Assembly (NCBI GenBank): GCA_028554645.1
Contig: JAQOOI010000021.1
Span: forward strand, 124,001-188,000
Source: Omphalotus guepiniiformis
Lineage: Eukaryota > Basidiomycota > Agaricomycetes > Agaricales > Omphalotaceae
Direction: 5' to 3'
DNA: 64,000 bases
Shown: in pieces, positions 1 to 10,950 of the stretch
Position numbering within the stretch: position 1 is the stretch's first letter
How the letters are laid out: each line of letters starts with the position of its first letter
Notes under the pieces: model-generated
Databases searched by the model: none
What the model saw: the letters and a program-made list of their open reading frames with translations, nothing else
What the model was told of the DNA's origin: nothing
Translations under genes and position numbers: made by a program

Positions 1-594
1 GCTCCAGGGGTCGGCGTATTCAAAAGGAACTCGCCATTCGGAAGGAGTGTCGCTGTAGTTTCAAGATTCTCGGCATCTAAACCATGATTCATTTCGGTCA
101 GACAATATTGTCCACTAGAAACGGTTCGTTAGTTGTACGCTTTTCGTCATTGAACCTTACTCACATCTTCTTATATCGCAGGAGATCATCTATCAGAGGG
201 AGCAAATCAAGTCGGCGACTCATATATTGTGTTAGAGTTCCGACGACCAAGTTGTATTGAATGGTGAGAAGGGTAGTTGATGCACGATCGAGAAGAAGGG
301 CATAGTCTTGGTTGAACGCCCAAAATTTGGGAGAAAGGGTTTGAATATCATGAGGGGTAAGGTCTAATGATCTATATCAGCATCAACTCATTGCGAAGGC
401 AGGATACGGAAGGCAACGAGAGGATGGGAATACGCACTGTATGACGTTCCTATAGCTTTTGCACGTTCATACGACAACTGAGCTTGTTCAGAACTGCTCA
501 ACTTCGAATACGCATGCGGTCCCGTCGTGCGGAAGAGTGGATGTGTCGGAAGATGGGAGGTATATGACATTGACGTTGACGTTCGTGAAAGCAT
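1..594 (-). CDS. Acyl-CoA oxidase-like protein 1 (5' part, truncated by window edge)
   Basis: This is the N-terminal part of a flavin-dependent acyl-CoA oxidase/dehydrogenase-like enzyme, a family that makes trans-2-enoyl-CoA in beta-oxidation. Three exons can be read on the minus strand. Exon 1 starts at an ATG at 594, with an in-frame alternative at 570, and ends in the motif ERAKAIG. Exon 2 carries LSPKFWAFNQDYALLLD and TIQYNLVVGTL. Exon 3 carries LTEMNHGLDAENLETTATLL and runs off base 1. The same landmarks, in the same order, occur in the complete paralogue at 32757-34936 (HARAKAIG, SERFWEMH, WTLQFNLSGGT, LSEVNHGLDAPNIETTATLL). That comparison is the main evidence. The FAD domain core and catalytic region lie outside the window, so activity cannot be judged. 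The family call is firm; the exact start is not. Confidence 0.75.
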
Positions 595-3021
595 AACGGA
601 GCTAACGGTGCAAAAATTACAGATACAGGTTGAGCGAAGGTCGAAAGAGGTCGAAGAGCTTTAAAGTAAAAAGAAAAACGAAAAGGTACAACAAGTGGGG
701 AAGGAAGCTCGAGGTGCGTCTGTCCAACCACTTCATATAAATAGTCACGAAACTCTTTCAGGGTCCCCGGAAAATGAAATCAAAACCTTGGAGACTTGCA
801 AGAAACAAGAGATCAATACTTCCGGAATATGTGGCCATCCACGAGGGATAAAGCCTGAGAGGCGAGAGTCTGGGATCCCGCTCGCTTATTGTCAGCAGCG
901 GTTAAAGTCAAATTGACGACACGGAGTATATCTTTTCAGGTGAAATCCTCGGTGAACCGCGGCTAGATGTACGATGGGCTCTCCTATTAAAAGTCCTGCG
1001 CAAGATTGGAGAATATCTTGGTACTCTGTGAAGGTGAGATGTAATTCAATAGTAGAAGCCGCATTATGCTGACCTCTTTTTCCATCCTTCACGTACGGTT
1101 TTGGACGTCCTGTGGCGAATCAGAGCGATTGATCCTAGCAGATTATCGCATTCCAATCATGAAGTCTTATTGTCATTCGCAGAACTGAAACAATACCGCA
1201 CCAGGCCGTCTTAAAGGGGTTTGATGCGCTTAGCGTGACAAAGTCCTTGAGGCGTCCGCTATATTCGGTTTCTGCCAGCTGGGGTTATGTGTTCTCCAGC
1301 TTGCCGCCAAAACAGTAACATATGTGACCACGGGTTCAACTCAACGGGATTACTCATGTTTGCCTCTGATAGCTTATTGTTCTTTCTGCTGTGGTTCTCC
1401 CAGATTCTCCCCAAGGATTTGTTCGAGATTTTGTCACACGCACGCACGCCTTGCTTCAGGTCAATATTGAAGTCTGAAAAGGGCTAGTCTGTGAAGGAGC
1501 GTGGAATGCTGGTTACAACGTACAAGTTCTCTTCGTCCGACCTGACTCGACACTTTCCGACGGCATGTTCAACAGCTCATCAAGGACCGGTTGAAGTGAT
1601 CTCGACCTCACCGTTGAAAGGTATACTTGTTCCAACTTTCACTCATCCCATTTACGTGGCTGAGATTTGCTCCAGATACATCCACTGCGCAAGCGGTCGT
1701 GATTCTGAATTCGGCTACATGTACTCGGTAGAACTCTTTCTTAGTACGGGTACTGGCCCTGGGCAGCATGGGACAGCAATGAGCATTCAACGTTTCAATA
1801 TTCAAGCAGAGTCGATACATAGAGGTGCTGTGAGTGATTGCATGTTGTCCGCGCTGCTGCCTCGAATTCGTAGAATTCATAGCAACCTTATGAAAGAATA
1901 TCACCATAAAGGGACGGAAATATCTCACTTTGCCTTGTGTTAACAGAAGACAAAAAGACATCTCTAGCCGAGATTTCATGTTTCGCACGACGTGCCTCCA
2001 CTCAACTTCGAGAATCGATATTCATTCGAATCCCCGTGACTACGATGGAAGTTGTTCAGTATGCAATGGAAGTTCGATGCAGACATGCTCCTGCAAGGTC
2101 AACAAGAGCAGAGAGGACTAACGTGTATGAGCAGTGGGATTGCAGGACTGCGTAAACGGGGAGCGCTCATATTAGCGCTCAAGATTTTTCTCCGGGACGT
2201 ACGGGCCGAAGTTTCCAGCCGATACCCGCCTCCAGCTGGAGCTCGTATGCTCGAACTTCTAACCTCTGCCGTTCAATTGAATGTCGACATGTCAGCGCCA
2301 GCTCTGCAGTTCCAGCCGAAGTCATCGTTTAACTTGGTTTACACATTTAACATTCAATCCTTCAAAGCTTCACGCGTGAATCAATGTGGAGGAAAGGGAC
2401 GAAAAACTTGGTCGGCCGACTTCATCCAGCTGCTCCCTGACTCTTGAACGCCAAGAACATACATCTCAAAGACGCCGAGATACGGAGTTTCTTTACCTAT
2501 CTCGTTACAAGAGATCACCTCACAGATTTAGACAGCATTTCTCAACACTACGATTCCTACTCTCCCCGTTGTCCTTCTGGCGAGATTTTATTGGGACGGT
2601 CTAGGACTCGGTCCAGATGTGGTTGCTGCGGCTGCCCTATCCACCTGTCACAAAGGCCCGCTTATACATACATATTATTATATAGTTTGAAACCATGTGT
2701 TCACTCACGCAACTCTCCAGCGAGCCGGATGTGAAGACTACTTATGTGAAGGTTGAATGACTCTACTGCCAGCTGGCAGGAATCCATGCATTACGGTAGT
2801 TCTCAATTGAAAGATTTGAAAGACGTCCTGCAAAGAACCCGCAGAGAACACAGAAGACAGAAATAAACCATCAAAACAAAAAGATTCAAGATTGGCATGA
2901 TTTTTAATTAGAAGCCTTCAAGTAAATTTGAAGGGGGCGGGCGAACAGGGGCGAACGCGATTTATAAATAACAAAATGTCAGATTCCATTACATACCAAA
3001 ACACCCCAAGGGTCAATACAA
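595..3021. other. Intergenic, no recognisable gene
   Basis: About 2.4 kb separates the starts and ends of two minus-strand genes. The longest open frames are at 1491-1943 (+, 150 codons) and 1608-1988 (-, 126 codons), and they overlap on opposite strands. Neither shows a known motif or a convincing exon structure. The part near 595-740 should hold the promoter of the acyl-CoA oxidase-like gene. The part near 2750-3021 should hold the 3' UTR of the WW-domain gene. Confidence 0.4.
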
Positions 3022-6000
3022 TCATCTACGCAAAAGCAGCAACATAGAAGTAACCAACATCCCCCCCAATCCTCCAAGCACCCCAACCACAGTCCATCTC
3101 GTATAATCCTCAAAATGCCGTTGAAGAACCCCAACCTTCGTTTCAGACACGCCGAGGAATGAATACAAAACAATACCCGTGATAAAGCTAATCACAGAGT
3201 ATATCAACAATACAAGCGGGAGAGAGAATACGACGACGCGTCCCTGCATGATGTCAATAGGGGTTAGATTGAGGTGGAAAAGAACAATAAAAATGTTTTG
3301 TAATATCGTCCCGATGAAGAGTGGAGCATTACTCCTTCCCCGCTGAATCGCCCCGGCCCTACGAGAGTTGATGATAGATGGTCTAGTTCCATATCGGCCT
3401 TGTATCGGAACAAAGCCACAACAGAAAATATCATCGAAAATGTGGCGAGAAGGACTGAAATGAGACCTGAAACGCGACCTGGGCTGTCTAAACCAGGTAG
3501 TGAGAGGAATGTCACAGAAGCGCTCAAGACGACTGCAGCCTAAAGATAGGAAACCCATTCGTGTCAACGTTCAAGCAGATGCATGCAAACCCGAACTTAC
3601 CACCAAGCACGTGCAAGCCCCAACCATAAGCATCGGACCCGCACTATGCACATTCAACGACCCATTCTCTTCATCCATACGACGCGAATGCATGCGTGCC
3701 AGAAACAAATACGGTATACCAAAGAACAACGTCGAAATGCAAACATCCATAACACGCCTTCCAAACTTTGACGATTGCCGCGGTTTGGTCGCCACCTTCC
3801 TACTACTGACATCTTGTGGAAGTGGCTTGTGCGGTCGGTAATGTGTTTGGCGCCATTGAGCTTTGCGAGATATATGAGCTCGAGGAACAGAAAGCGAATG
3901 GAATGATGAGGAAACGTACCAACGCGCATCATAATCCGAGCGACGATTCGAGTGTGGACGACATTCTGTAGACCTGAATCTCCCGGGTTATCTTCACGAC
4001 AACAATTCAGCAAAACAGACACAAGAGAGACGATACAAACCACCTCACCTCCAAACGAACGTAAAACACCCATGAGTTCTTGACATTCTTCCGGCGTGAA
4101 CGGAGAAGGAGTCCCTCCTTGCGAATGCAGCAAACGATCTTTGAAACAAAATCAAAACTCCACACATCTCACAAATACTCAAAGGACATACCAGACCATG
4201 CCCAAGTCAACACATCCATCGCATCAACACGAGCATTAGAAGGTAACGCCGTATGAGCCGGATGACCTTCCATAAACGCCCAATACCGATATTCCATATC
4301 CAGCGCTGCCCCAAATACCAGATATAAGCCATCCAATCTCATTCCAAGGACCATAACCACAAAACCACTCACCATCATCCAAAGGTTCCACCACCTTACC
4401 CCTCCTCCCATCTCCACGAGACTCCCATGTATGATCACTCGTCACAACTCTCCTCTTATGATTAACCCTATACTCCATCAAACCCAGCCCTGCCCCCGAT
4501 CCCGACTTCTTATTCTTACCCTTCCCACCACTCACACCCACGCCCCCATCCCTCAACCAAATCTCATACCCCGACGAACCAGAACCAGAACCAGAACTCC
4601 CTCTTCCCTCATCACCACCCCGATAATCCAAATACCTCATCACACCATCAAGTTTCTTAATACTCCTCAAATCAATATCCGTCGTAACTCGCAACGTAGG
4701 ATGAACATAATACACCGTCGCATCCGGCAACGAATACTCGATCCATCCAAGATGATGAAGACGAGGCATCGACGTTGTTGATGGTGCAGCACTATTAGCC
4801 GACTTCATCTGAGGCCAAGGAATCGGTACGGAGGAGTCGCTCGGTGGAATACCGGAGTCTGTGGATAAGTTGAGGTGATAGCGTGTGTTGGACGCAGCAT
4901 GTTGATGCGACGTGCTGGGTTGTGGTTGTGGTTGTCGAAGGTAAGATCGTATTGCTGGGTCATCAGGACGAAGTAGTGGCCGCGCCTCGCTTTAGACATA
5001 ATTAATAAAAACATCGTGTAGACCGTGGCCAACAACGTACTCAGTCTCGTGTTGATAATACGCTCGAGCAAGATTTTCACTAACAGACGGGATACGGATA
5101 GGTTTGCTGCTGTACCAAAAAATGAGTATACGAACTTTAGCGTTAAAGTCAATGAATTTAAATTACCTTCCAGTAACGACTTCCTGCAGTGGCGGTAACG
5201 GCATAACCGTAACGACTTGGGGTCCTTGCGATGACACCTCCACCTCCTCCGAGAACTGTTCTTGACCAATCGTCGCAGGTCTAAAACGATCATCAACAAA
5301 AGATACAAATACAAGTCCGATACAACCACTCACTCAGGCATAGTCGAAATAGTCGGAGCTTGCGAAGGTGTATCAAAAGGATTCCGTAACGGTCTTTTCC
5401 ATACATTTCGTCAGTTCGCTTCGGCAGCACAACCACGACGATAAGACAAACCGTGGTTCCTCACTCCCATCTACGCCAGCCTCTACCGCCTCCGCCTCTA
5501 CCTCTACCTCCTTCCCCTTCGTATCACCCAACCCACTCCGACTCCCATCCCCATCCCCAGTCCCACCAACCTCCACCTCAACCCCTTTCTGCTTCTCACC
5601 CCAAACTCCCTGCGGAGACTCCACAACATACGAAGGAATCGTAGCAGGTCGTGGTTGTTGTGGTTGCGATATCGGCACACCACCACCACTCCCAGATCCA
5701 GATCCTGCAACCGGTACCGCAACCCTACCACTACCGTCACCCGCAGGACCCGCAGGTGCATTAACAACGGCAGTTTGAGGGATAGGCATCAACTGTGGGG
5801 GGATATTCATAGCTTGAGGGATAGGCATCGACTGTGGGGGGGTATTCATAGCTTGAAGTTGGAGTTTAGTTGATTCAGGCTGCACTTCGACCTGAGTGAC
5901 CTGTTGTGGTGGCGACGTGATGGCGGCAGGTTGAGGTACAGGCATCAATTGAACCTTCGCTGGTTCACGAGCGCCATTCGTCTCTTGAGGTGCTGCAGCA

Positions 6001-7220
6001 CTATCTTGAGGTTTCGCTTCAGGTTTCGTCGACACCTCGTTGACCTGTACCGGCGGCGCAATATTCGCTGGTTCAAGTGGCTTAGGCGTATCCACGAGCG
6101 TCTCAGGGATACCAGTGTTCTCCACATTCTTCTCGTTCGACAAAGGCCTCGGCGTCGTATCTTTCGACAACGTATCCCCATTCCCATTATTCGATTCGCC
6201 TTCTTCTGCAGATCCACCAATCGTATTGGACAAAATAGCCTTCTTCAACGGCTCTGAAGCCGCGAACGGTTCGACTTTCGGTGGGACAATATCAAAGTAC
6301 GAAGGTGCAGATGTAGACCCAGGAGCGGGAGGCTGCGGATCTACAACGACTGCAGCAGGCGAAGCAACGATTTGTGTGTGATCGAGGATTGTTTCTTGTC
6401 GTGGTTGTTCCTGAGAAACGGCTTCGGCATGCTTCTTCTCTACATTCCCTTTTTCGACCTGTTTCTCCTCCTTCATCTCCTCCGGCTCAGCCGTAAACAC
6501 CACAGGTTCACCCAAACTTTCCAAATGTGGAATAACCATAGCCTGCGGTGACGCCGTAATCTCCTGCCCCAACGGCGACTTTCCAGGCGCAGTAAACGGT
6601 TCGATTTTCGGCGGGACCTTGGTGTCAAAGTACGAAGCAGTTTCACCCATCCCCTCTATCAACTCCTCATCCTTCCCACCCTCATCCTTCCTCTCCAACT
6701 TCGCAAATATCGAAGCTGGAGCCCGCCGTGACGAAGCCGTAACTTCCTGCCCCAACGGCGACTTTCCATGCGCAGGTCCCCTGACATCCTCCTCCGTAGC
6801 CGCAGCCTCCTTCAACGGCGATTCCGAAATCGGACTAATATGATGCTCCTGTGAACTAATCGAAGGCGTAGAAGTCAACACCGACGTATCAATGCCTGGT
6901 GTTGCCGGATGGACACCCGCAGAACTCGATTCTGAAGGGGTAAGTGAAGGAGCTCTCGAAGGAGCTCTCGAGGATGGTTTGAATAAATTGGCGAGACTAG
7001 GGGATGCGGAGGCAGATGGGGTATTGCCGGAGGATGTAGAACGTGCGGGTGAGGATGAACGACCACGTTCTTTTTCCTTGCCTTTTTCCTTGTCTTTTTC
7101 CTTGTCCTTTTCCTTGTCCTTTTCCTTGTCTTTGCCCATACCGAACACAGCAGAGCCTCGTCGCGTCATCGTACCCACACGGCTACGAAAACCCTTCGTC
7201 GAGGGAGGCGTGCCGCTCAT
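3022..7220 (-). CDS. WW-domain protein with disordered N-terminus and C-terminal membrane segments
   Basis: I read one gene across several minus-strand exons. Exon 1 (7220-5452, about 590 residues) is low complexity: a KDKE repeat at residues 31-47, then Ser/Pro/Thr/Gln-rich sequence. Short exons follow at about 5393-5334, 5280-5167 and 5109-5041. All these junctions keep frame with GT-AG introns. The exon from 4989 holds a WW-like domain near residue 750 (LGWIEYSLPDATVYYVHP), then EIWLRD and VNHKRR blocks and WAFMEGHPAHTALPSNAR. Later exons carry FTPEECQELMGVLRS, VHTRIVARIMMRVG and three hydrophobic stretches (VSGLISVLLATFSMIFSVVALF-type, FSLPLVLLIYSVISFI, WTVVGVLGGLGGMLV) before the stop at 3022. 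This architecture is known from agaricomycete WW-domain membrane proteins of unknown role; WW domains bind proline-rich ligands. Several exon ends between 3250 and 4200 are approximate. Confidence 0.78.
7076..7133 (-). repeat. 12-base coding minisatellite (KDKE repeat)
   Basis: Near-perfect 12-base units, read as ttttccttgtcc on the plus strand, encode alternating Lys-Asp-Lys-Glu in exon 1 of the WW-domain gene. The array keeps the reading frame and gives a highly charged segment at residues 31-47. Confidence 0.85.
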
Positions 7221-8779
7221 GGTGTCGTGCCCTAGGAATAATGTTTGTAGAATGTAAATGACAGGATTAAGCGACGTCGTTCAACGAGATGTATAAAGCA
7301 GTGTGTGAGAGAAGAGAGAGAGTAGTGGAGATCGTTGGAGATGAAATAATGGGCCTCTTATCATCGAACCCACGCCTGAACGATGCTCCTCGACGCAGTA
7401 TGTACGTGCTTCTGGGAAATGAAGAGATAATCGAGGTGTACACGTTATATTCATGATGCCCGGAACCACCTAATCAAATCTAGTCAATGCATTGCAGCCT
7501 CGGGTGCCATTCATAAAAAACACATACTGTTACTCTGGTATTCTCGAATAGCCATAATACCCAGGAACGAACGAACTGCAGGTGTTCCGTCGTAAAGAGT
7601 TTCCCAGTTCCCAGAGCTCCAGCTCTCTGAAGATCCGCATGACTCAGAGGAGGCAATACAGGTGACCAGAGGATGACAGGGGACTAATGACAATCGACAT
7701 TGTCAATCTCTTCGCCGCCTCGTTGTATCAGCATGTTCTAACTTCTGCTTGCTTCCTGAGGAGAGTAAGAGGTAAGAAACGTGTATCAAATAGAGTACAG
7801 AGTACTCACGTTGTACACTGCTTTATTGCTCCAAACATCTTCATAAATCTATGGCAAGAATCTGAGCAGAGCAACCCTACCGAAGTCGCAGTGCAGTGAA
7901 AAAAGTCCAGCGCTAAGCTGGCTCTATTTTAGATGTGCGCCACTTCAGACCCCTCGTATTTCAGCAAAGCCAAACAACCGCTTTGACCTCGACTGGTTCC
8001 AATGCCATTATCCTTCCCTCCTCACCTTCGTACAAACTCGAGAAATTACCTTATTGACACTCTTCGTTCGATACAACACACACCCTAGGGCGAGAACTAC
8101 GATCAATTCATAATTCATCAATACGATGCTACATCGGATAGTTTGACCCCTCAGAAGCTGATTCGGCTTATGACACGATGCCATCGACTCGGGAGACTCT
8201 GGGCCTAGTTAGATGGAGAGCCTTGCCTAAAATCTCGTAAAAGGTCAAAGCAAGCGCCTTTCACCATCATCGACACTGTTTATATCTACCACCGTTGCAT
8301 TCTCAACACACCCGTCAGTTTCCACCATTTGCATTTAGCCTAATACTCATCATTGAAAACATTGAAAACTAATCTCTTCCCGCCATTTTCTCACTACCCC
8401 ACAGATGACCCATAGCGCCTTGATATCCTCAACGACACGAAGAACGACGCGTTAGCATTGATGGACGTTGATTCTGACGCGCATACATTCAGTATTGATG
8501 AGAATAGTGTTGATGAAGCCGAGATCACGTCTGAATCGTTGGTGAGCGCTCAATGGTTCGAGATCTACCTCGAACCTGATCAGGCTGTTAATTTCTTCTT
8601 CTTGGCCACACTTTTTAGACACGAAGCCACCGCTCTCTCCTCGAGGACGTCCTCCAAAGAAGGATTGATCGCCAGGCTCCACACTCCTCCTCCTCTGCCA
8701 CTTGTTGTTGCTGGTACCTCGCCGGTTGTTCCTCGAGCTCACTGGATGTTCCTCAAGGCCTGACTAGCACTGGGTAGCG
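7221..8779. other. Intergenic; short unrecognised ORF at 8458-8763
   Basis: The region upstream of the WW-domain gene holds its promoter. A 101-codon plus-strand frame (8458-8763; starts near MMDVDSDAHTF) and an overlapping 96-codon minus-strand frame share the same DNA. Neither has a recognised domain, and neither is flanked by clear exons. I see no further gene. Confidence 0.35.
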
Positions 8780-9825
8780 TTGTTGCTGAAAAGTAGTAAA
8801 GTTATGCTATTTTGTGGGCCATTCTTGTTTTTGCTTGTGTCAGGCTTTAGAAAAGTTTTTAGCAAAATAAAACTAATTTACATTATTTATTGATATTACC
8901 TTCATGCTTATATTTGCACAGTAGTGCACAGTTCTTGCATATTAGTGCACAGTTGCACAGTTTGCACAGTTGCACAGTCTGCACAGTTGCACAGTATGCA
9001 CAGTACCACTAAATTTGGAAAACCCAAGAGTATATAAGTAGTTAAAATCCATGTAGAAAAAAAAAAAGAGAACAATAGCCTACTGACTTAGACACATCTG
9101 AATACAGTTCAAACTTATCTCAAGCTTACCTGCTAAACTCTTACCTTGCTGTTTCAAAGTAACCTGAAGCCTTTAAATAGTAAAGTACTCTGAAGTTCAA
9201 AGACAGAAACCTTTGAAAGTCAGAAAACCATTTCAACACCTCATTGAGTTCAAAGAAAGTAAATTCTTTGAAGTCAGTAACCCCTCTCACTATCCTTACT
9301 CACCTACTACCTCCTACTACATCTATTAGTACTCAGTCAAGAGTACTAACTACCTCTTCTCTACATCTCTCAACACTCATTTAGGGATACAGCTGTCCTT
9401 AAAAACCTCTATATACCTCCCTTCTGTGATATTGGGATTTATTATCTCTCACAAGAGCATAATTAATTCCATCTATTCAGTAAGTTCATTTCTGTTTCTC
9501 ATTTCTTTGAAGTTTTTGTATTCTGTTTCTTAAGTTCTAGTTTTGAGTTTAGTTATTATTTTTAGTCTCCTGATTCTGGTGGCCAAGTTTATACACTACC
9601 TGCTAGCTTTACACATTTACATACTTACCCTCACAATATCTGGGTGTAGGCAGTGAAAGACAAGCTCCCTTCCCATCCAGGAATTACTAAGAACACTTAG
9701 TAGTTTGACACTTGCAAGGAACTTGCTCTTCTGTCACTCCTAAGTACGTTACTCCACACTATTTCGATCACAAATTACTGATCAGTATCCTTCTTTACTT
9801 GCTGTCACCAGCCTTCGCCTGGCTA
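8780..9825. mobile_element. Putative LTR-retrotransposon remnant or non-autonomous insertion
   Basis: This is an A/T-rich, non-coding block of about 1 kb unlike its neighbours. It has a tandem gcacagtt-type repeat (8925-9004), a TATA-like start region (ctctatatacctccc near 9410), then a leader-like stretch with a possible splice donor (ttcagtaagttc near 9480). It ends where homology between the decayed thioesterase copy (9826 onward) and the intact copy (from about 50110 downward, minus strand) begins. That supports an insertion, or at least a homology break, at about 9825. I could not find clear terminal TG...CA ends or a target-site duplication, and there is no gag or pol coding sequence. 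The call rests on structure and on the homology boundary only. Confidence 0.4.
8925..9004. repeat. Imperfect gcacagtt tandem repeat
   Basis: Roughly ten imperfect copies of gcacagtt or gcacagtatgc units lie in tandem inside the putative insertion. They are non-coding. Confidence 0.8.
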
Positions 9826-10950
9826 GTCGTAGGGAGGTGTCCTCACTCCTGGATTAACGGGTCTTTTATCTGAAGTGGATTCGTCCCCACTTGCCCCAGG
9901 CTCCTCTCCTTCCACTCAACCCCTTCAACGTTGGCCGAGCGAGCAAATATCATCCAGGGTGCGGAGAAAACAGTAATCTCACCGGGTACTTCTTTCTGAC
10001 CTCTACCCTAGTAGATCATGAGAACCGACAATAAAAGCAAAATAAAATTCCAGGAAATGCAACTGACGCTACGAAACGATATCTTGTTGATCCTAGATTC
10101 TCGTTCAATGCTATAGTAGAAGAAAATCTTTCGAAGACGTTCGCGATACCATTGTGGATACGATTGTTACTGTCGATGTGTCTATTGCGGAAAGTAGGTC
10201 GGAGCCTTTGAAGAAGGCGAGGGTTGTATCTCAATTGATCGTTGAAGTCGGTACATAGCTACGTTTTATGTTCTATGTTTGACGAATGTTACGTCGATGC
10301 CTAATGTCTTTCCGTTCTATGTATCATAGACATGGTAAACGGGCTGGCACGCAGGGTGTTTGACAATTTTTGATTGAGCTATAAGCCATACATTCACTCA
10401 CTCAGAAAAGCCCTTAGTAATTCAGCGTCTCGATGTTACTTTGAATAAGATGTTTAGCACTTGCTATCACAACTCTTCAAATGCATCTTACCGCAACGCA
10501 TTCATCGTCTTGTCTCAACGCGGAATGTTATCTTTCACGCACGAGCGGCTATGTACGTTTAGGTCTACCACAATTACTTGTGTTTATTCACCTACTAGTT
10601 TATTCACCTACTAGTAGCTAATGTGCTCGGTATCAGAGGCGAAGAACTACGAATAGTCAACACGTCTTTGACGGTAGGGAAGAGAGTGATATCTGCAAGG
10701 GCGGAGGTAAGTAAGTACAGTGTCATTTTCATCAAAGTTGATATACACTCCAATTTCTCAGCGTCTTTCTTCCGAATACAGATCTGGAGTGTTACTCGTA
10801 AACGCCTCGTAGCTTCTGGTTTTCATATCAAAGTGTCGCCAACACGCGAACTGCCGGTGAAACCTACCGAGTACTATGTCAAGAATGTAGCGGTATCGCC
10901 TTTTTCAGTGTTGGTGGAGATCATTGGAACTGAGTCGATTTCTTAGGTTG
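9826..10950 (+). pseudogene. Decayed copy of the hotdog acyl-CoA thioesterase
   Basis: The block is collinear with the intact minus-strand thioesterase at 48978-49871 and with part of its upstream region. Shared landmarks are the leader near cttcaacgttgg, the segment coding DATKRYLVDPR, the block RGEELRIVNTSLTVGKR, and the last exon (WSVTRKRLVASG). The copy is broken. The start region is frameshifted (ATGAGAACCGACAAT against ATGTTGAGAACCGGCGAT). One base is lost in the TTCGCGATACC segment near 10140. About six bases are missing after the MVNGL block near 10345, followed at once by an in-frame stop. The C-terminal codons after KVSPTRE also differ by indels. Several splice sites remain recognisable, so this looks like a duplicated genomic copy, not a retrocopy. 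It should not give a working enzyme. Confidence 0.82.

Noticed and set aside
1491..1988. Overlapping 150- and 126-codon ORFs on opposite strands
   Set aside because: Neither has a recognisable domain, splice pattern or neighbour relation.
4805..5329. 174-codon minus-strand ORF within the WW-domain gene
   Set aside because: It reads through introns in the wrong frame; the spliced reading continues the upstream exons and enters the WW domain in frame.
8458..8763. 101-codon ORF with acidic start
   Set aside because: Overlaps an opposite-strand frame of equal size and has no homology I recognise; left as an unassigned ORF in the region note.
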